Shown piece after piece: positions 47,974 to 61,392 of a DNA stretch of 64,000 nt. Position 1 is the first letter of the stretch. Each line of letters starts with the position of its first letter. Made by a program: the position numbers and the translations under genes. This stretch comes from Morella rubra (taxonomy: Eukaryota > Streptophyta > Magnoliopsida > Fagales > Myricaceae): the NCBI GenBank assembly GCA_003952965.2, contig CM025852.1, forward strand, positions 23,460,308 through 23,524,307. Reading direction: 5' to 3'. The notes under the pieces were generated by a model. It was given only the letters and a program-made list of their open reading frames with translations, had not been told where the DNA came from and ran no database searches.

Positions 47974-49671
47974 ATGTCTTCCGTTCCCCACTTCTACTCC
48001 AATTGCACATTTCCTACTGATCTTCCTGACTTCTCTACGCCGTCTGTGGCTGGGGACGTTACTGGCGGTTCAGTTTACGGTGGTCCACTTTGGGGCCAAG
48101 AAAGCTTAGTGCCATTATTCGACAATGGTTTGCTTGATCAAATCGTGTCGCCGCAGTCCGACATCACATCATCGGTTAGCATGCCACCGATTCCTGCCCA
48201 ACTAGGGACGTCCGACTTAGCCATGCCCACATTGCTCGACTGTAAAATGGGTTCCTGGGGTGTGGGCGCTGGAGATGAAAATTTTGATTGCGGGTACGCC
48301 CAGCAGGCAAATATGTGCGAGTTTGGGGACGAATGTTGTGGGTTTTTGGACGATTATAATCCTGTTTATCCTGCTGCTGGAGAAAACTGGGTATGCTTAT
48401 TTAAAACCTTACTGTGTTTTATACAGTACAGTGCGCACTGCATTGGGTTGTCCACCAAATAAAAATGTAACACACACACACACATATATGTATTACGAAA
48501 AGTCTGTATATATAGAGGTACAAGGTACGTCTATCATGTCTTCCATGACTATCCTTCCAACAGTCGTAAGTGGTCGAGAATCCCGAGTTTCATTAGTGTG
48601 TCTAAATATAGGATCCAACGATATGGAGCGCCGGCCGGGCCGACGGAGAATAATCTAATGTCCTGACCGATATTTGTTTTACAATGCTCCAGAGGCAGTT
48701 GAAGCTTTCTATAACAGCATTTATATATGTTAATCTTCTCGGGGTGAAGTGGCCCTCCAAAAGTCACAGTTTTGCGTAAGAGTATAGGATAATAAGCAAT
48801 TAGATCATTGTTCGTGTAGGGTCACCATCGCACTTGAAACTTTTGAACACATTATTTTCATGAATATTACGCCCAAGTGCTGCCATTTAGTGCGGAATGA
48901 TTTAGAACAGTTAGTATGCGGTCAACACTGCTTTATCTCAACGTCAGATCATTACATTTTTTGCTGCAGGGAATTCAAGGTAATCAACCCCGTGCGATTG
49001 AAGAGTCCAGTATCAAGGTCGGCCGGTACTCGGAGGAAGAAAGGAAGGAAAGGATTCTAAGATATTTGAAGAAGAGAACCCAAAGGAACTTCAACAAAAC
49101 CATCAAGGTCTGATCTCTCTCCCTCTCGCTCTCTCTGAAAGAAACACGCACATAGTCGCACTTTTATGAAATGTCCCGAGAGACCGGAAAACAGTACTGG
49201 AAAAATGTCGATTTTATATCGTCAAAATCCTTGAATAACATTTTCTCCATATTCCACTGTCTATACAGTACGCATGTCGGAAGACCCTGGCTGACAGGAG
49301 AGTTAGAGTTCGTGGGAGATTCGCAAGGAATAGGGAACTATGTGAAGAAGATAGGGTGGTCCTGAAGAAGAACGACGACGCTCACAAGGAAAAGGATTTG
49401 TGCCGCACTGATAATATCCAGGTAATACTTTGTGTACATACGCAATCTTCATCGAGTACTGTGCTAACATACGAGGAAAATCTTTGGGCAGAGAATAACT
49501 TTGTCAAACACCTTTCCAATGTATATTTCTATAGTTTTCAAATATTTTTTAAGTTGATTTACCCATTTCGTGTGTATTTCCGGTATGATTTTGCAGATAA
49601 AAACTGATGAGGACGACTGGCTGCAAGAGGCTATGGCGAGTCTAATGTATTTACCCTATATTGCGGGGTGA
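47974..49671 (+). CDS. CCT-motif transcriptional regulator (CMF family, no B-box)
   Basis: Four exons, 47974-48390, 48970-49107, 49269-49421 and 49597-49671, all phase 0, encode 260 residues. The CCT motif spans about residues 165-206 and is split by intron 2. It reads RILRYLKKRTQRNFNKTIKY and then ACRKTLADRRVRVRGRFARN. CCT domains carry a nuclear signal and contact NF-Y subunits and DNA. The N-terminal 139 residues are acidic and Ser/Pro-rich with FDNGLLDQIVSP and an EFGDECCGFLDD patch, a plausible activation region. There is no zinc-finger B-box, so it belongs to the CCT-only (CMF) group, not CONSTANS-like. The tail DWLQEAMASLMYLPYIAG is short and hydrophobic. Relatives act in flowering, light, sugar or plastid responses; which applies here is unknown. 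Confidence 0.95.
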
Positions 49672-52559
49672 TAGGATGGAGCTAGATTATCCCAAATATC
49701 TGACAACTCCTGTAGGGATGTTTAGATAGTGCATGGATGCTGTTTTTTTCTTTCTTTTTTTTTTTTAAAAAAACAATTGTTTACGTGGTACTGATTGTAG
49801 GCAAAAGTTAGTGTAACATAAAGTATCATTCGAAAGTCGAATGGAGTTGTTCTGACTATACTCTGTAGTGGCCCAATTTGCTGAAAAGGACAAAAACTTT
49901 GGCGGAAATTTGTATTGGCATGCTTTTGAAACCACGCATATATATATATATATAGGTTACTGATTTGCCCAAGGGCATTAATGTGGCTGCAAATTCATAA
50001 TTAGGATAGACTTTTGGCTCCATCGTTACAATATTGATTATGAGCGCTTGCGTAAGGGATATTTTCATATATTCCGAATAATTACACTTTCTATATACGT
50101 GATTTCGGAAAATTCCAAACCAATTATATATTGACTCTTTCTATATTTATAATCAATGTCAGTGATTATCAATAGAATTTTTCCTATATATCTATCTGCT
50201 CCCTAGGTTTTTAAGTAACATAGAACAAATTATACAATTAGTACGGTTCAAACTAGTCATAATATAAATAAAGCAATTTTATCACTGGAGGTGTTGGTTT
50301 AATGAAGAAATTGTGGGTTTGATTTTCTATGAACAACGATGTTAATTAAGGAGATGATACTACTCGTGCAATATCTTGGCCATGGCTTTTATACAACTAG
50401 CTAGGCCTCTCCTTATAATGGTCCAAGAGAAGATTCCGAAAGGGAGGCTTGGAATCGAGATAGACATATAAGTGGATCGTTTCATAATGTTGGGCCAACT
50501 TTGGTTGGTAGCTCTTATTCTAATCGCATTCCTTAATTATTATATGTATGAACTCCACCAAGTCCAAAGTTTTGGTCGATATGCATGTGTGCATGATGGG
50601 TCATTTTCATATTTTCCCTTTTGTACCCACTTTCTTCATACATATATATGTATAGCTAGCTGCTGCTTTCTTTGTCGTATTCTTGTTGAAATTTTGGATG
50701 ACCCGAGTCTTAGTCATATTCCATTTGAACGCAGAACTTTTTTGTTATGTCCGCTTGCCTTTCCTTACTGCAACCATGGCTCAGCTTCGCATTAAAGTAT
50801 CAAACCGCGGGTCGATCAGGCAAGGACGAATGAGAGAGAGAAACCCACGAAAAAGTACAGTCCGTGCATACTTTTGGTGACAAACAATATGCCAAAACAC
50901 TTTGCTATTCTTTAAGAAACCTGACCTTAATTTACAAGCTAGAACTAAAAGTGATATATATATAGGGTTCTACTTCCCATTAGGTGTCTGTCCTGTAGCT
51001 TCGATGGTGCTGAACATTAATATAGTGCATGGATTGGTTGAGAAAAAAGGTTACTAATCATTTCTTGAAACGTTTTTTTTTAATACCAATTTGTGGCAGC
51101 TTAAGATATTTGAACATGCATCTCTCCGCGCGGTTGAGCCTGATCAGGAGTTTGAATTGTGTTTGAATTGGTCTCATTTCCAATAATTTTTCCCTAGAGA
51201 TCGATCTCGTACGTTTGAATCCTAAATGGTTTTGAATTAAGTCGGCTTTTGACCATTCATATATAAGATGAAGAAATGGAAAGATTGAGAGAGAAGCATA
51301 GACAGTGCTAAGAATATGAAGAAAAGAAAAAAAAGAAAGATCGAACAGGCAATAAGCGCTGGTAGTGGCTCAAATAGAAAAGATCAACCTATCGCTTGCT
51401 TATAGCTTGCAAGCTAGTCATATTGGGTGTAGTGTACTCTCCTAAAATTGTGCAGATCATTGGTCACGCATGGTTCACAATATTCGTACGCACAGATAGA
51501 ACCAGTCCATAAATTGAACCACGATCCGTCCATGGTATAGGCGCTGGCTAGCACTGTTGGGATTGAACTTAATTAAATGGGATGAATGTTGGACGGATAA
51601 AATTGAAACAAGTCAGTGCTGGATACGACCACTATATGTCTGTATGTAGAGTAATTAAGCAACAACCAGATCAACCTGGACACTTTACAGGAGACAGAAT
51701 AATATATTAAGCAATTAATTAGATCCAGTGGGGGCTAAAAATTAATGAATAAAGAAAAAGTTCAGAATCTCTAGAGGCTTACATATATAAGTATTAATTA
51801 ATAATGATACAGTAGAATCCGAATCATTTAATTAAAAATAATAGTTAAAGTATCCACATGACTCGATAGTGTCTTAAGAAATCAGTAGAATACAGATATA
51901 ACCACTGCTTATATATGTATGTATATATCTTATATAGTTAACAGAATATTATATATTATTTATTTATCATATAAAATATTTGATCTAAGACTTTTGATCA
52001 TATTTATAACTAGCTAAACTTTTGCTGTTCTGTTTAAAAGAGCACTACAAGTAGTCAATTATCAGACTAGTCTTCCATGGCCTTGATATGGAGCTACAAG
52101 TTATAGAACATAGGGTTTGCTTCGAAGTGCCATTTATAATATGCTGTAAACCACGCTTGCATCGTGGAAGATGTTGCTACTTAGGGTTAATTTCTATATA
52201 TACAGTTGCAGTCATGCATGGCTTAATTTTTATTATTCTTTCTTTGATGAGAATTCGACTTATTGTGGAGCTAGCTTTCACAAAGTGATATTGTTGGTAT
52301 GGTACACGTTAAATAGGGAGTTTTTTAGGTTTTCGACACTCATGTACATAATGTTAGTGTCATTTTGTTCTTGACAAATATCCGTTTCAAAATATTGTTG
52401 TTATGGTCTAAACAAGGTTTTTCATATAGAGAGATGAATAGAGTTAACCTCTCTCGTGGATGTATGCACGATGGTGTACTGTGCGTAATTAATCTTGATA
52501 TACAAATTTCTCTTTCTTTATTATTTCCTATTTTTCTAATTTGTGACTACAACCATTTA

Positions 52560-52560
52560 T

Positions 52561-52598
<38 letters not shown>
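52560..52598. repeat. (TA)n(TG)n compound microsatellite
   Basis: About ten TA units followed by nine TG units in intergenic DNA. Confidence 0.9.
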
Positions 52599-54651
52599 CA
52601 GTAGCAATTTTCAGACATGCAATATGACCGATTTCTCCACTGTAACAGTCATTCATTAGCTATGAATTAAAAGTCTACGGCAGCGGCCATGGAAACCGCA
52701 CTATAGGTGGTCTGTATCTATCTCCTTCTCTTTGTGGTGTTTTTGTTCAAGTACTTCTTGTACTGTTTACCAAAGCTGGGCTCCTTTGGAGCTAGTTGAT
52801 CAGCAAATAAACTGATCACTTGCGATTCAGAAATGATTGAGCATGGGCATCCAAAGGCAAAGCCAAGTCAAATAAAGGAAGGAAAGCAATTAGCTAGGTG
52901 CTTCTTTGGATTTCTCTTTCGTGCAATTCTATACAGGTCAACGTGAACATACATGACAACTCATGATTGATATAAGCCAGTGTAAAAGCGTGTCTTCTCA
53001 GCTTCTGGTTTCACATTTTGCTCTCGAAAAGATTGGATATATAAGGAGGAGATGAAAGTGGGGGAAAGAGGCAACAAAAAGGGATCGAATGGATGCCACA
53101 AGCAAGCATTCTTACAATCGTAAGAAAGCACTCACTCAAATATTCTCATTTTTCATAAGACGACCCATTGCAATATCATTACAGTGAGAAATAAGCCAGG
53201 AAAATGTAACTTAAGAGCACTTCGCGGCCGGAGAGGAAAAGGACCCGAGAAAATAGAACGTAGGAGATACGTAAATACAAATTAAACTTCTAGAAATATT
53301 TATCCATGAACTGGCCTGTAGTCTTGAACCTCGACATGTTCTTTCACATATAACGTTTTGGGTTTGTCCTCCTAAATTTAGCATGATGTCTTTGTCAATG
53401 CAACGGACAAGGATCACGGAAATAGCTGTCAAGAAAGTAAAGGCCGTGCCATATCTAAAGTCTATAACTAATTGTCCCTTCAAGATGAGGGAGAGCTACA
53501 AAGTTTTAGTGGGATACTCATCTAGCCGCTGTATGGATGAAACTACTGAGAAGTTTGTCCTGTCGCTATTTAGTTTGCCGCATCGGGTCCGAACTTGGAT
53601 AAATCACCAAATCATCCAGAAAGATTTGTCGGTCATGGCAGCCTTATCCTGCTCCTCGTTGCGACCCACTAAAAAGAAGCAACAACAGTTGCATCAATTG
53701 CGGGCTCAGGCCCCATGGGATTAGTTGCCAACGAAACAACTCAGTCGGTTGACCATTTCTACTCAAACGACAAATTAACTAAGAATTTCGAGGTCAGCAT
53801 TCCTGCAGAAAATGATGGAAATATTGGAGATTAAGCAATTTGCATTATTGAGGCTAGATGCGGCCTACTGCAGGCACTGTACCTATTATGCTTCTAGAGA
53901 CAAATGAAGACTGTACCCAGGTTGCAATTATAACAAGGGAACAACAAAGTCTAGCAGTAAAGAAGGAAAAAGAAAAGACTGACATTGATTAGAATTAGGT
54001 AAAACTTTTCATATATACTTCAAAAGGAGAGGCATATATATCAGTCGATTAGCTAAGCGACCAGTCAGAATCTTCATGAGTTCTGGTCCAGCAATGGATC
54101 CTTCTCCTTCTTTATGTTAGTTTATTGCATTGGCCTTGGAATCATCTTGTTTCCTTGACTTATTTTCCTTTTTCAATCGAATATTAAAGCATGAAGGAGC
54201 TGAACCGCTTTATTTTTTATTTTTGGGAAAAAAAAAAGCCTTTGACCAAGTTCGTGCATCCGGCTTAAGAGACCTGTACCAACTCTGAACATACTTGACA
54301 AGTTTTGGGTAAAATATACTATTAAGTTCTGATTATTTCAGTTGTCGAAATCCTTTGAAGCCAGGAAAAGGCAACCATTGGCTAGGGAAGCATGCTTTTG
54401 GGCCTAACCAACGTCTTCCATTGAGCGTACGATTGGTCGAGCTGTATGCCATATAATCTTTGTTGGCCTTGGCTTCTTTGTAGGTCTCTCAGGCGTTACG
54501 CCAAATATCAAGTGGACTGAGCCTCAAATTATAAGGCCAGCCCAACTCCACTACCATCAGTCGCAGCCCAGGGGCTTAAGCTTGGGCTAAAAGGATTTAG
54601 CGGACTACCCAACGCATGATGAAGTCCTTTCATCCTAGGTTAGTGACAATG

Positions 54652-54829
54652 GGGTGTTTGTTTGTCAAAATTTCAGAGAATATTCTTAAAATTTTGAGAA
54701 TTTTTATTTTATTGAGATTTATTGGAGTTTGTGAAAGGTAGAGTGTGTATGTGTAAAAGTTAAAAATTTTGAAGTGTATTTATTTTGCTGAAAATTTTTA
54801 TACTCCAAAATATTAGAGAAACAAACGCC
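54652..54829 (+). mobile_element. AT-rich MITE-like element, copy A (best preserved)
   Basis: The left end GGGTGTTTGTTTGTCAAAAT and the right end, whose complement is GGCGTTTGTTTCTCTAATAT, form a terminal inverted repeat. About 178 bases long with no coding capacity. Copies B (27395) and C (11765) match it along their length. A clear target duplication was not found, so the superfamily is open. Confidence 0.7.
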
Positions 54830-55661
54830 ACTAATATGTCAATGTCACTGTCAAGCTCCTTTTTCCATTTTAAGGAGTGGGATAAGTATTTAAATAAATT
54901 TCTAGATATTCTGAGGTCGTTTTCTATTTTTCTGAAATTTTGCATAATAAATTCCGCTAAATTTACAATTTATTTTTTCTGTCATATATTAATTTTATCC
55001 TTAAGTTGCCTCAGTGGAATTAAGATAAATTTGAGACTATATATGTATATTAGGTGCATGGTTTTAAGTTCAATTCACTATTGTAATCATATCAAAACTA
55101 TTGAAGTAGGAGTTGCCGGATTGATAGGCTAGCTTATGCTAACTTTAACTTGACAACATGGTACTAACTTCTCATAATTACATGTTCAGATCAGAGCACG
55201 ATATGAAATAGACATTACAGACGTTGTCAAAGCAATTTGTTGAGTCCCACAATCAAAAAAAAAAAAAAGTGAACAAAATCGTAAAGATTTTCGAATTTTT
55301 TGGTTGAAGCGGTGGATAAGCTTTGACGTTGACAACGGAACGGTGATTTTCACTCGGAAAATTAAAATCTTAATCAAGTACTATTAATTAAAAAGACATC
55401 AAATATATATATATATATATAATGCTCATAATTACATGTCTAGAAATTTACAATATGGTTAATCATCATGATCGATCATCATCTCTCCGTACGGTAGAGA
55501 TGTTCTAGGGAGTTCCCTTTTAATTAAATATTAAAGGGAAAAAACAAATAGAAACAAATAGAGAGACGTGAAAACAAAAAGGTATATCAAATAGGCAGAC
55601 ATTAATAAAGCAAGCCCATGATAGTAATAAGGAAATCATGATCAAAGTGAAGGCAAATTAA

Positions 55662-58644
55662 CTAGCAGGACCACAAGGACTCTCCCATGTTGGCCTGATC
55701 GATCGCCATGTCCATGTAAAAAAATGACTTGGTCTGAGGATTAGGCATGAGCTTCGCTGAGGGCGAGCCATTCTCTGGGGAGCTGGTGGGTGGGTAAGTG
55801 TTCTGTGATCGCATTCGCATATGGACGACCTCAGCTTGCGCAATTGCCAATTGGGTTTGGAGGACGTCAACCTGTTGTTGTAGAGATGATATGGCTCCTA
55901 CACAGCCGTACACAGGGTCTCGAACCCTAGCATTCGCTTCGTACACCATGGAACTCACCGCGTCGCTCCGCTGGTGCTCCGGTAGTTCCTGCATATTTCA
56001 GAACCCAAGAGATCAGCCTCGTCATACTTGATTCTGGACTGTTTCGACGCTGGCCTAGACATCTGAAATTACTTTCCATGTTCTAAAGAAAGAGATCTAG
56101 ATCTTTAATTTTGTTTTCCGGAGATTTACTCTTTTTGAATAGAATCCATGGAGAGGAAGTGAACGGGTAGTCGTCAGATCGATCTCACGATTCCCTTGCA
56201 TGTTTGAGATATGTTCATGAAGCACGACTAATTTACCCATCAATTTTTCAACAATTTTCGTCGAAAAAGCATCACCGATCAGTGTCTAAATCATGAGATT
56301 GCAAAGGATCTGCAACTCATGACCTACAAACAGTACTGTAATATATATCTTTTTTCCATAATAATAGTTTATGTTGCGTTTTGCTACCGCACTCTGATGT
56401 CATGCTTGCTTAATATTTAGTGTCCTATACTTTATTGAAAAATTAAAAAAAAAAAAAAGAAAAAGAAAAAATAATTCCAATTACTTTATTTGCTTACATG
56501 GGTGACATCTCTTTTGGACCTATCTAGTACCCCGTCTCCATCGAGGTTAACCCATGATCATAAAGGAAAAGGCAAGTTGAGTGGTTCACAAACTTGCTTT
56601 TCCAAAACTTCGCATAGAATACCAGAATAACGCCAACACCAAAAGTTTACGGTTTAGTTCCTAATTAAAGAGATATCTGACGGTCATAAAGTAGAAACTA
56701 AACACTATTATAAGTAATAATATCCTCGTAACCATCTTTAATTATCCACCAGTACTGCAAATTAAATTATGTGTAGCTTCACAGAATAAAGCTAATTTTT
56801 TCGATCCCTTTGGTCTCTTTCAGGTACAAAAGTAATCAGTCAGTAAATCAGTACCTTAATTACTTTCCAATAGAAGAATGAGAATTCTAGCTTTTTACTT
56901 TTACGTGGGGTCTCCAACCGAAGCTAACCACTATAACGGAAGTGCTATATAAAGGCAGGTAGGGAAATTGGAACATACGCTTTTTGCTTTTTTGAATATT
57001 TTCTTCCTAAAATACTGACATGGTATCAAACGGTTGATAGAGATGAAAAAGGTCTACGAACAAAAAGATCAAACGCCGATTTAAAAGTTTCTCCAAACTA
57101 AGAAACAAAAAACAAACACAAATAAAAGGCAACCATATAGTCTAGTATGATATCTGGATGACCATTTTCCTGAGGATAAAAGTGGGATTTGCCTTCCCAA
57201 ATTTTGCAGTAATTCCAAAGAAGAAGTAGAAGAAGGAGAAAAAAAAAACAGAAACGAAATAAAGTAAGTCTAACATCCTGATGAAAGGAACCAAAAATAA
57301 TGGCATGGTAGTTCTGACCATATATATGATTTGCACAGATCATTCCTAGCTATTCAAACATGAATGGAATTATACTTGAATTTGGATGACGCATGCCGGA
57401 TGTAGTATATACTATATCCATAGGTTCTCTTTGTTGAATTCATGGCATGATGAGGGTGGTGAGTATGCCATGCATGACTTGATAATTAGCAGACTAGCAG
57501 TACTCATCTGTCAGTAGTCTACAGCTATTTTTGATGTTCGGAGCATCTTAAGCCTGGGTCTATAAGTTGGCAAAGGTGGATCAAGTATGAAGGAAATATG
57601 TACTAGGCTTTTTCCATCAAAAAAATAGGTCCCTTGTGTCGATATATGTTATAGAAAGCCCTGTTGAGGAATTATATAACTAAATGTAAGTCCAGGTTCA
57701 AGGAAAATTGGTTTTTTTGGGTTTATTTCTTTCCTTTTCCTAGAAGAGCGGTTCCTACTTCCTATACGCAGTTTATCTTTTGGGCTGGGCAAGCTTCTTA
57801 TGGGAGCGAGCAAAGCAAAACACTTGCTCCTAAGTATGGTTAGCGGGAGCAAACCTCATCTTATTTTAGTATCTTTGGCTGAGCACATCTCCTAGAAAAT
57901 ATTTAGTTTCTTGGCAAAGCAAAACTTGCTCTGAACTATGCAGGGTAACTAGTGGGAGCAAAACTCATCTTGTTTTAGAACATAAATATTTATACGTTTT
58001 TCGTGTTTAATTATTTGCCTATCAAAGTCTCTTAAAGTAGAGATTGAAACCCTACCTCCTTCCCCAGTACTGCTGCCATATCCATATCCATACTGCAGCC
58101 CCAGGATCCTAATCCATGCAGTTTCCAGCGAAAGCATGGGATTATTCAGTGACGAGTAATGATGAAGAGCAATAACACTTGTTGTCTTATCCTTCAAAAC
58201 ACACTAAGCTAAGAAGTACGAAATGGGCAGTAAATATTGAATAGGATAGGTATCTGCCCCCCTTTATGCGTGGTTATTCATTTAATATTATCGGAGAAGT
58301 CTTTGAGAAGGCACCCAATAGCTAGCCCTACATTAGCCCACTTGCTTGAAAATGACTTCCACAAATAAAAAAATCATACTCCTGCTGCAAGAGAACTGTT
58401 TATCTTAATTAATATTGGTTAATTAGTACAGAGAGAGAGAGAGAGAAAGGATGCAAGGGAACGGAACCTGTAACATCTTGTTGACATTGCTAGCTCCAAA
58501 AACCTTGTGCACACTAGCAAACTTCTGCGGCTCGTCGGCTGGAAAATAAGGCGCAAACACGCAATCCTGCGCACATCTTCTTCGAAGAAGCTTGCATGCC
58601 GCGCATGGCGACATTGCCCCTTGTTTTCTTCCACTCTCCTTCAT
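55662..58644 (-). CDS. LBD4: LOB-domain transcription factor, class I, LBD4-like
   Basis: Two exons on the minus strand, 58644-58468 and 55988-55662, encode 167 residues with a 2.5-kb intron. The LOB domain has the zinc block CX2CX6CX3C (Cys14, 17, 24, 28: CAACKLLRRRCAQDC), the GAS block (PYFPADEPQKFASVHKVFGA, then SNVNKMLQ) and the coiled leucine-zipper-like stretch (GAISSLQQQVDVLQTQLAIA). The intron splits NKMLQ/ELPEHQ, the usual position in this family. The N terminus MKESGRKQGAMSPCAACK and the C terminus MGESLWSC agree closely with Arabidopsis LBD4, from memory. LBD4 acts in vascular cambium and procambium boundary control in Arabidopsis. Intron 1 contains a GA repeat near the donor and an imperfect direct repeat at 57810-57978. 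Confidence 0.96.
57810..57978. repeat. Imperfect direct repeat within LBD4 intron 1
   Basis: 57810-57869 and 57914-57978 share GCAAAGCAAAAC, TTGCTC, GGGAGCAAA and CTCATCTT..TTTTAG in the same order with small gaps, about 105 bases apart. This is a diverged local duplication. Confidence 0.75.
58432..58446. repeat. (GA)n microsatellite in LBD4 intron 1
   Basis: About eight GA units (CT on the coding strand), 20 bases inside the intron from the splice donor at 58467. Confidence 0.8.
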
Positions 58645-59676
58645 TAATGGCCTTAGTTATACAAAAAGACTCAATACATTCAATGTTTAAGTTCAGAAAT
58701 TTACCAGTACTACGAAAGAGGTATTTCAATATTATCAAATGGGATAAAGTACTTGAGATGCTAGCTAGGGCGTCTTTGCTAAGAAATAAAAGCAAATAGC
58801 TATAGGGACGAAAATGAGGACAGAAGAAACGAAAGAAGCAAGGACTTGGACAAGAAAGGAGTGAGAGGGTGAGAGAAGGGGGGGGGGGGAGCTTGAAAGG
58901 AGAGGTTGCAGGTGTTATGTAGAGATCCAAGTGACAGCATATCTTGCGGGGGTCCCACAAAAGCAAGGCCCTTAGATTTTGCTGGACAAAAATGTCGTTG
59001 TTGATAAGATCTCTGGCCCCACCATAATATTATATTTTCTCAATTTTTAAATTCGTTGTTCTAAAATTTCAAAATTTACTTTAATTAGTAGAGTATAAGA
59101 TTTGTCAAATATACTGAGCATCTATTAGCTACATTCAATTTGGCTCTATTACCATTTCTTGGAAGAAAATAAAAAGACTTAGCTTTATTCTTTTCTTTTC
59201 TTTTTCGTCGTTATATCGCTTCAATAAAGACAGTTCGTAAACTTGTTCTTGGACCAATCAAGTACAAAACACATGTTTCATTTACTTTTTGAATAATTTT
59301 TTTTGCAACCGCAGCCGCTTTAAGGATGCAATCGCATTAAAGAACAAAAACAAAAAAACAAAAAAAAAAGGAAGAAGAAGAAGAAATTAATTTTAAGATC
59401 TTGGACTAAACGTTGAAGGCAAATATCTAGAAATTATGCTGATCGTGTAGTTAGAGCGAAACCTAGAATTACGCGAGGAAGAGCTCCATGATAAGTTTTT
59501 TTTTTGATCGAGCTCCGTGATAAGTTGAGTCAATATAGTACTGAAGCAACATGCATGGTGTCTTTAATTTTGTGGACGTTCGAGTTACGTTGTATTGCCT
59601 TCGAAATTTCGCCACTATATTAATCCAAATATTTAGAGTTAGTGTGAATTTACTACTATCATAGTTCCAGCTAATG

Positions 59677-59715
<39 letters not shown>

Positions 59716-61360
59716 AATTATTTTGGACTCCTGAATTATGAGATCAATATCAATTTGAAAGTCTAAACTATTAAATTCATCAAATTGAGTGATTTTTAAA
59801 TTACCAAAATTTATCAAAGTAGTGCATTTTAAATAAGATCTGACCGTAAAAATCGTGTCACATAATATATTATAAATAGACCATGTGACACGATCATGAT
59901 AGTTCAATGTTATTCAAGTGTGCATATTAATAAATTTTGATAATTTTAAAGGTTCAATATAATTAATTAATATATTGGTAGTTTGAAGGTTCAAACATTA
60001 ACCCCATTGTTCAGGTGTGGAAAATGATGTTTCTCTTTTTTTTTTTTTTTTTCTTTTTCAAACCTAGATATGGGAACCGAGTTCTGCCCTAATTATGTGA
60101 CGATTAGAGTAGCCTAATATGTTCCTTTTGAAGTCCAAGCCCCGTATAGTTTTGTAAAAAACTTTTTTAAGTTTTTGTCTTAATTAATTGATAATTTCAT
60201 GTACATATCTTAATTTTATTAGATCTTCCAATTGAGATGTCAAATTCTTTTTAATAAATCTTGCATGCAAAGGGAAAAGGTACTTATACAAAGTGAAAAC
60301 CGAAGAAGTTATTAAGTTACTGCAGTTTTCTTATAAAAAGCCCAAGCTTTTATAAAACCCTTGGTGATTATTAATATATGAAAGAATAGTTAGCGAGTTG
60401 ACTGGAAACATATATAAGATAATAATCGCATGACTATATATTAATTATACTGGTATTTGGTTTGAAATTCCATAAATCTATACTAGCTAATTAGTGTGCA
60501 CGTAACTTCTCTGACTTAACAGAGATCGAGCTGAGGCCTATATATATACGTACGTACGTAAGCTGATGGTTCTTTGGGTGCATATATAATTAACTTGATT
60601 GTTAAGTTTTATCATCTAGCTTTCTGATAAATTTGATGTATGTAATTATTTTAGTGACTCATTGCAAGATCTTGCCTGGAGCTTTACGGGCATGAACTAG
60701 ACAAGGTTATTTATATATATGTGATTAAATTGAAGCTAATAAAACTCTATTACTATATAATTCCAAGCGAGTAGATATGCATGACAAGATGGGAATCAAC
60801 CTTACAGAAGCAATACACGAACTAACGTTCTGATTTGTGGAAAATCTTGCCAAAGTAATATGTTATGCTATCGTGACCTCATTGATGTAGAATTATGTTT
60901 GGAGGCAGGTAACATCACTGAGAACGAGTGCTTTGACACGAAATCGATCCTTTTTATTAATTTGGTGTCCATGCGTTCCACTTTCCACCGGTTCCTGCAC
61001 GGCCACTTAAATCAAAAGGTGTTGGAGATAATTTAGTTTTACTGCCTCATGCCCACAAAATTGTTAAGAGTAAATAGACAAAATCATGGCCCTGGCTGAT
61101 GATCAAAAAGGGGGCCGGCCGGGGATCAAAAATTCACAAGAAATTGGATATACACACGTGAAGCGACTTGCACGTGTTAGTGGGAAGTATACGTTATCCC
61201 ATGTTGATGGCTTACGATATTGGCCGATCAGAGAATTATTGAAACGAAACAGACAAGTGGCATCCATACAATGGTTTGTAGATCCCTTCGGATTTGGTCC
61301 ATTGTGACGAATAAATATGAGGAATTTTCTAAGGTTTGGGCCATGTGCGCGCGCGCGCAC

Positions 61361-61392
61361 ACATCTCTCTCTCTCTCTCTATATATATATAT
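61361..61392. repeat. (CT)n(AT)n compound microsatellite
   Basis: CT units followed by AT units, and preceded by a short GCGCGCGC run at 61348-61357. Intergenic. Confidence 0.85.

Larger units (their letters stand above)
49672..55661. other. Long intergenic region without a convincing gene
   Basis: AT-rich DNA with TA/TG microsatellite (52560-52598), many TATATA stretches, and a MITE-like copy at 54652-54829. A 113-codon plus-strand frame at 53383-53724 (containing KFVLSLFSLPHRVRTWINHQ) is the only frame of moderate complexity; I could not assign it. Confidence 0.45.
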
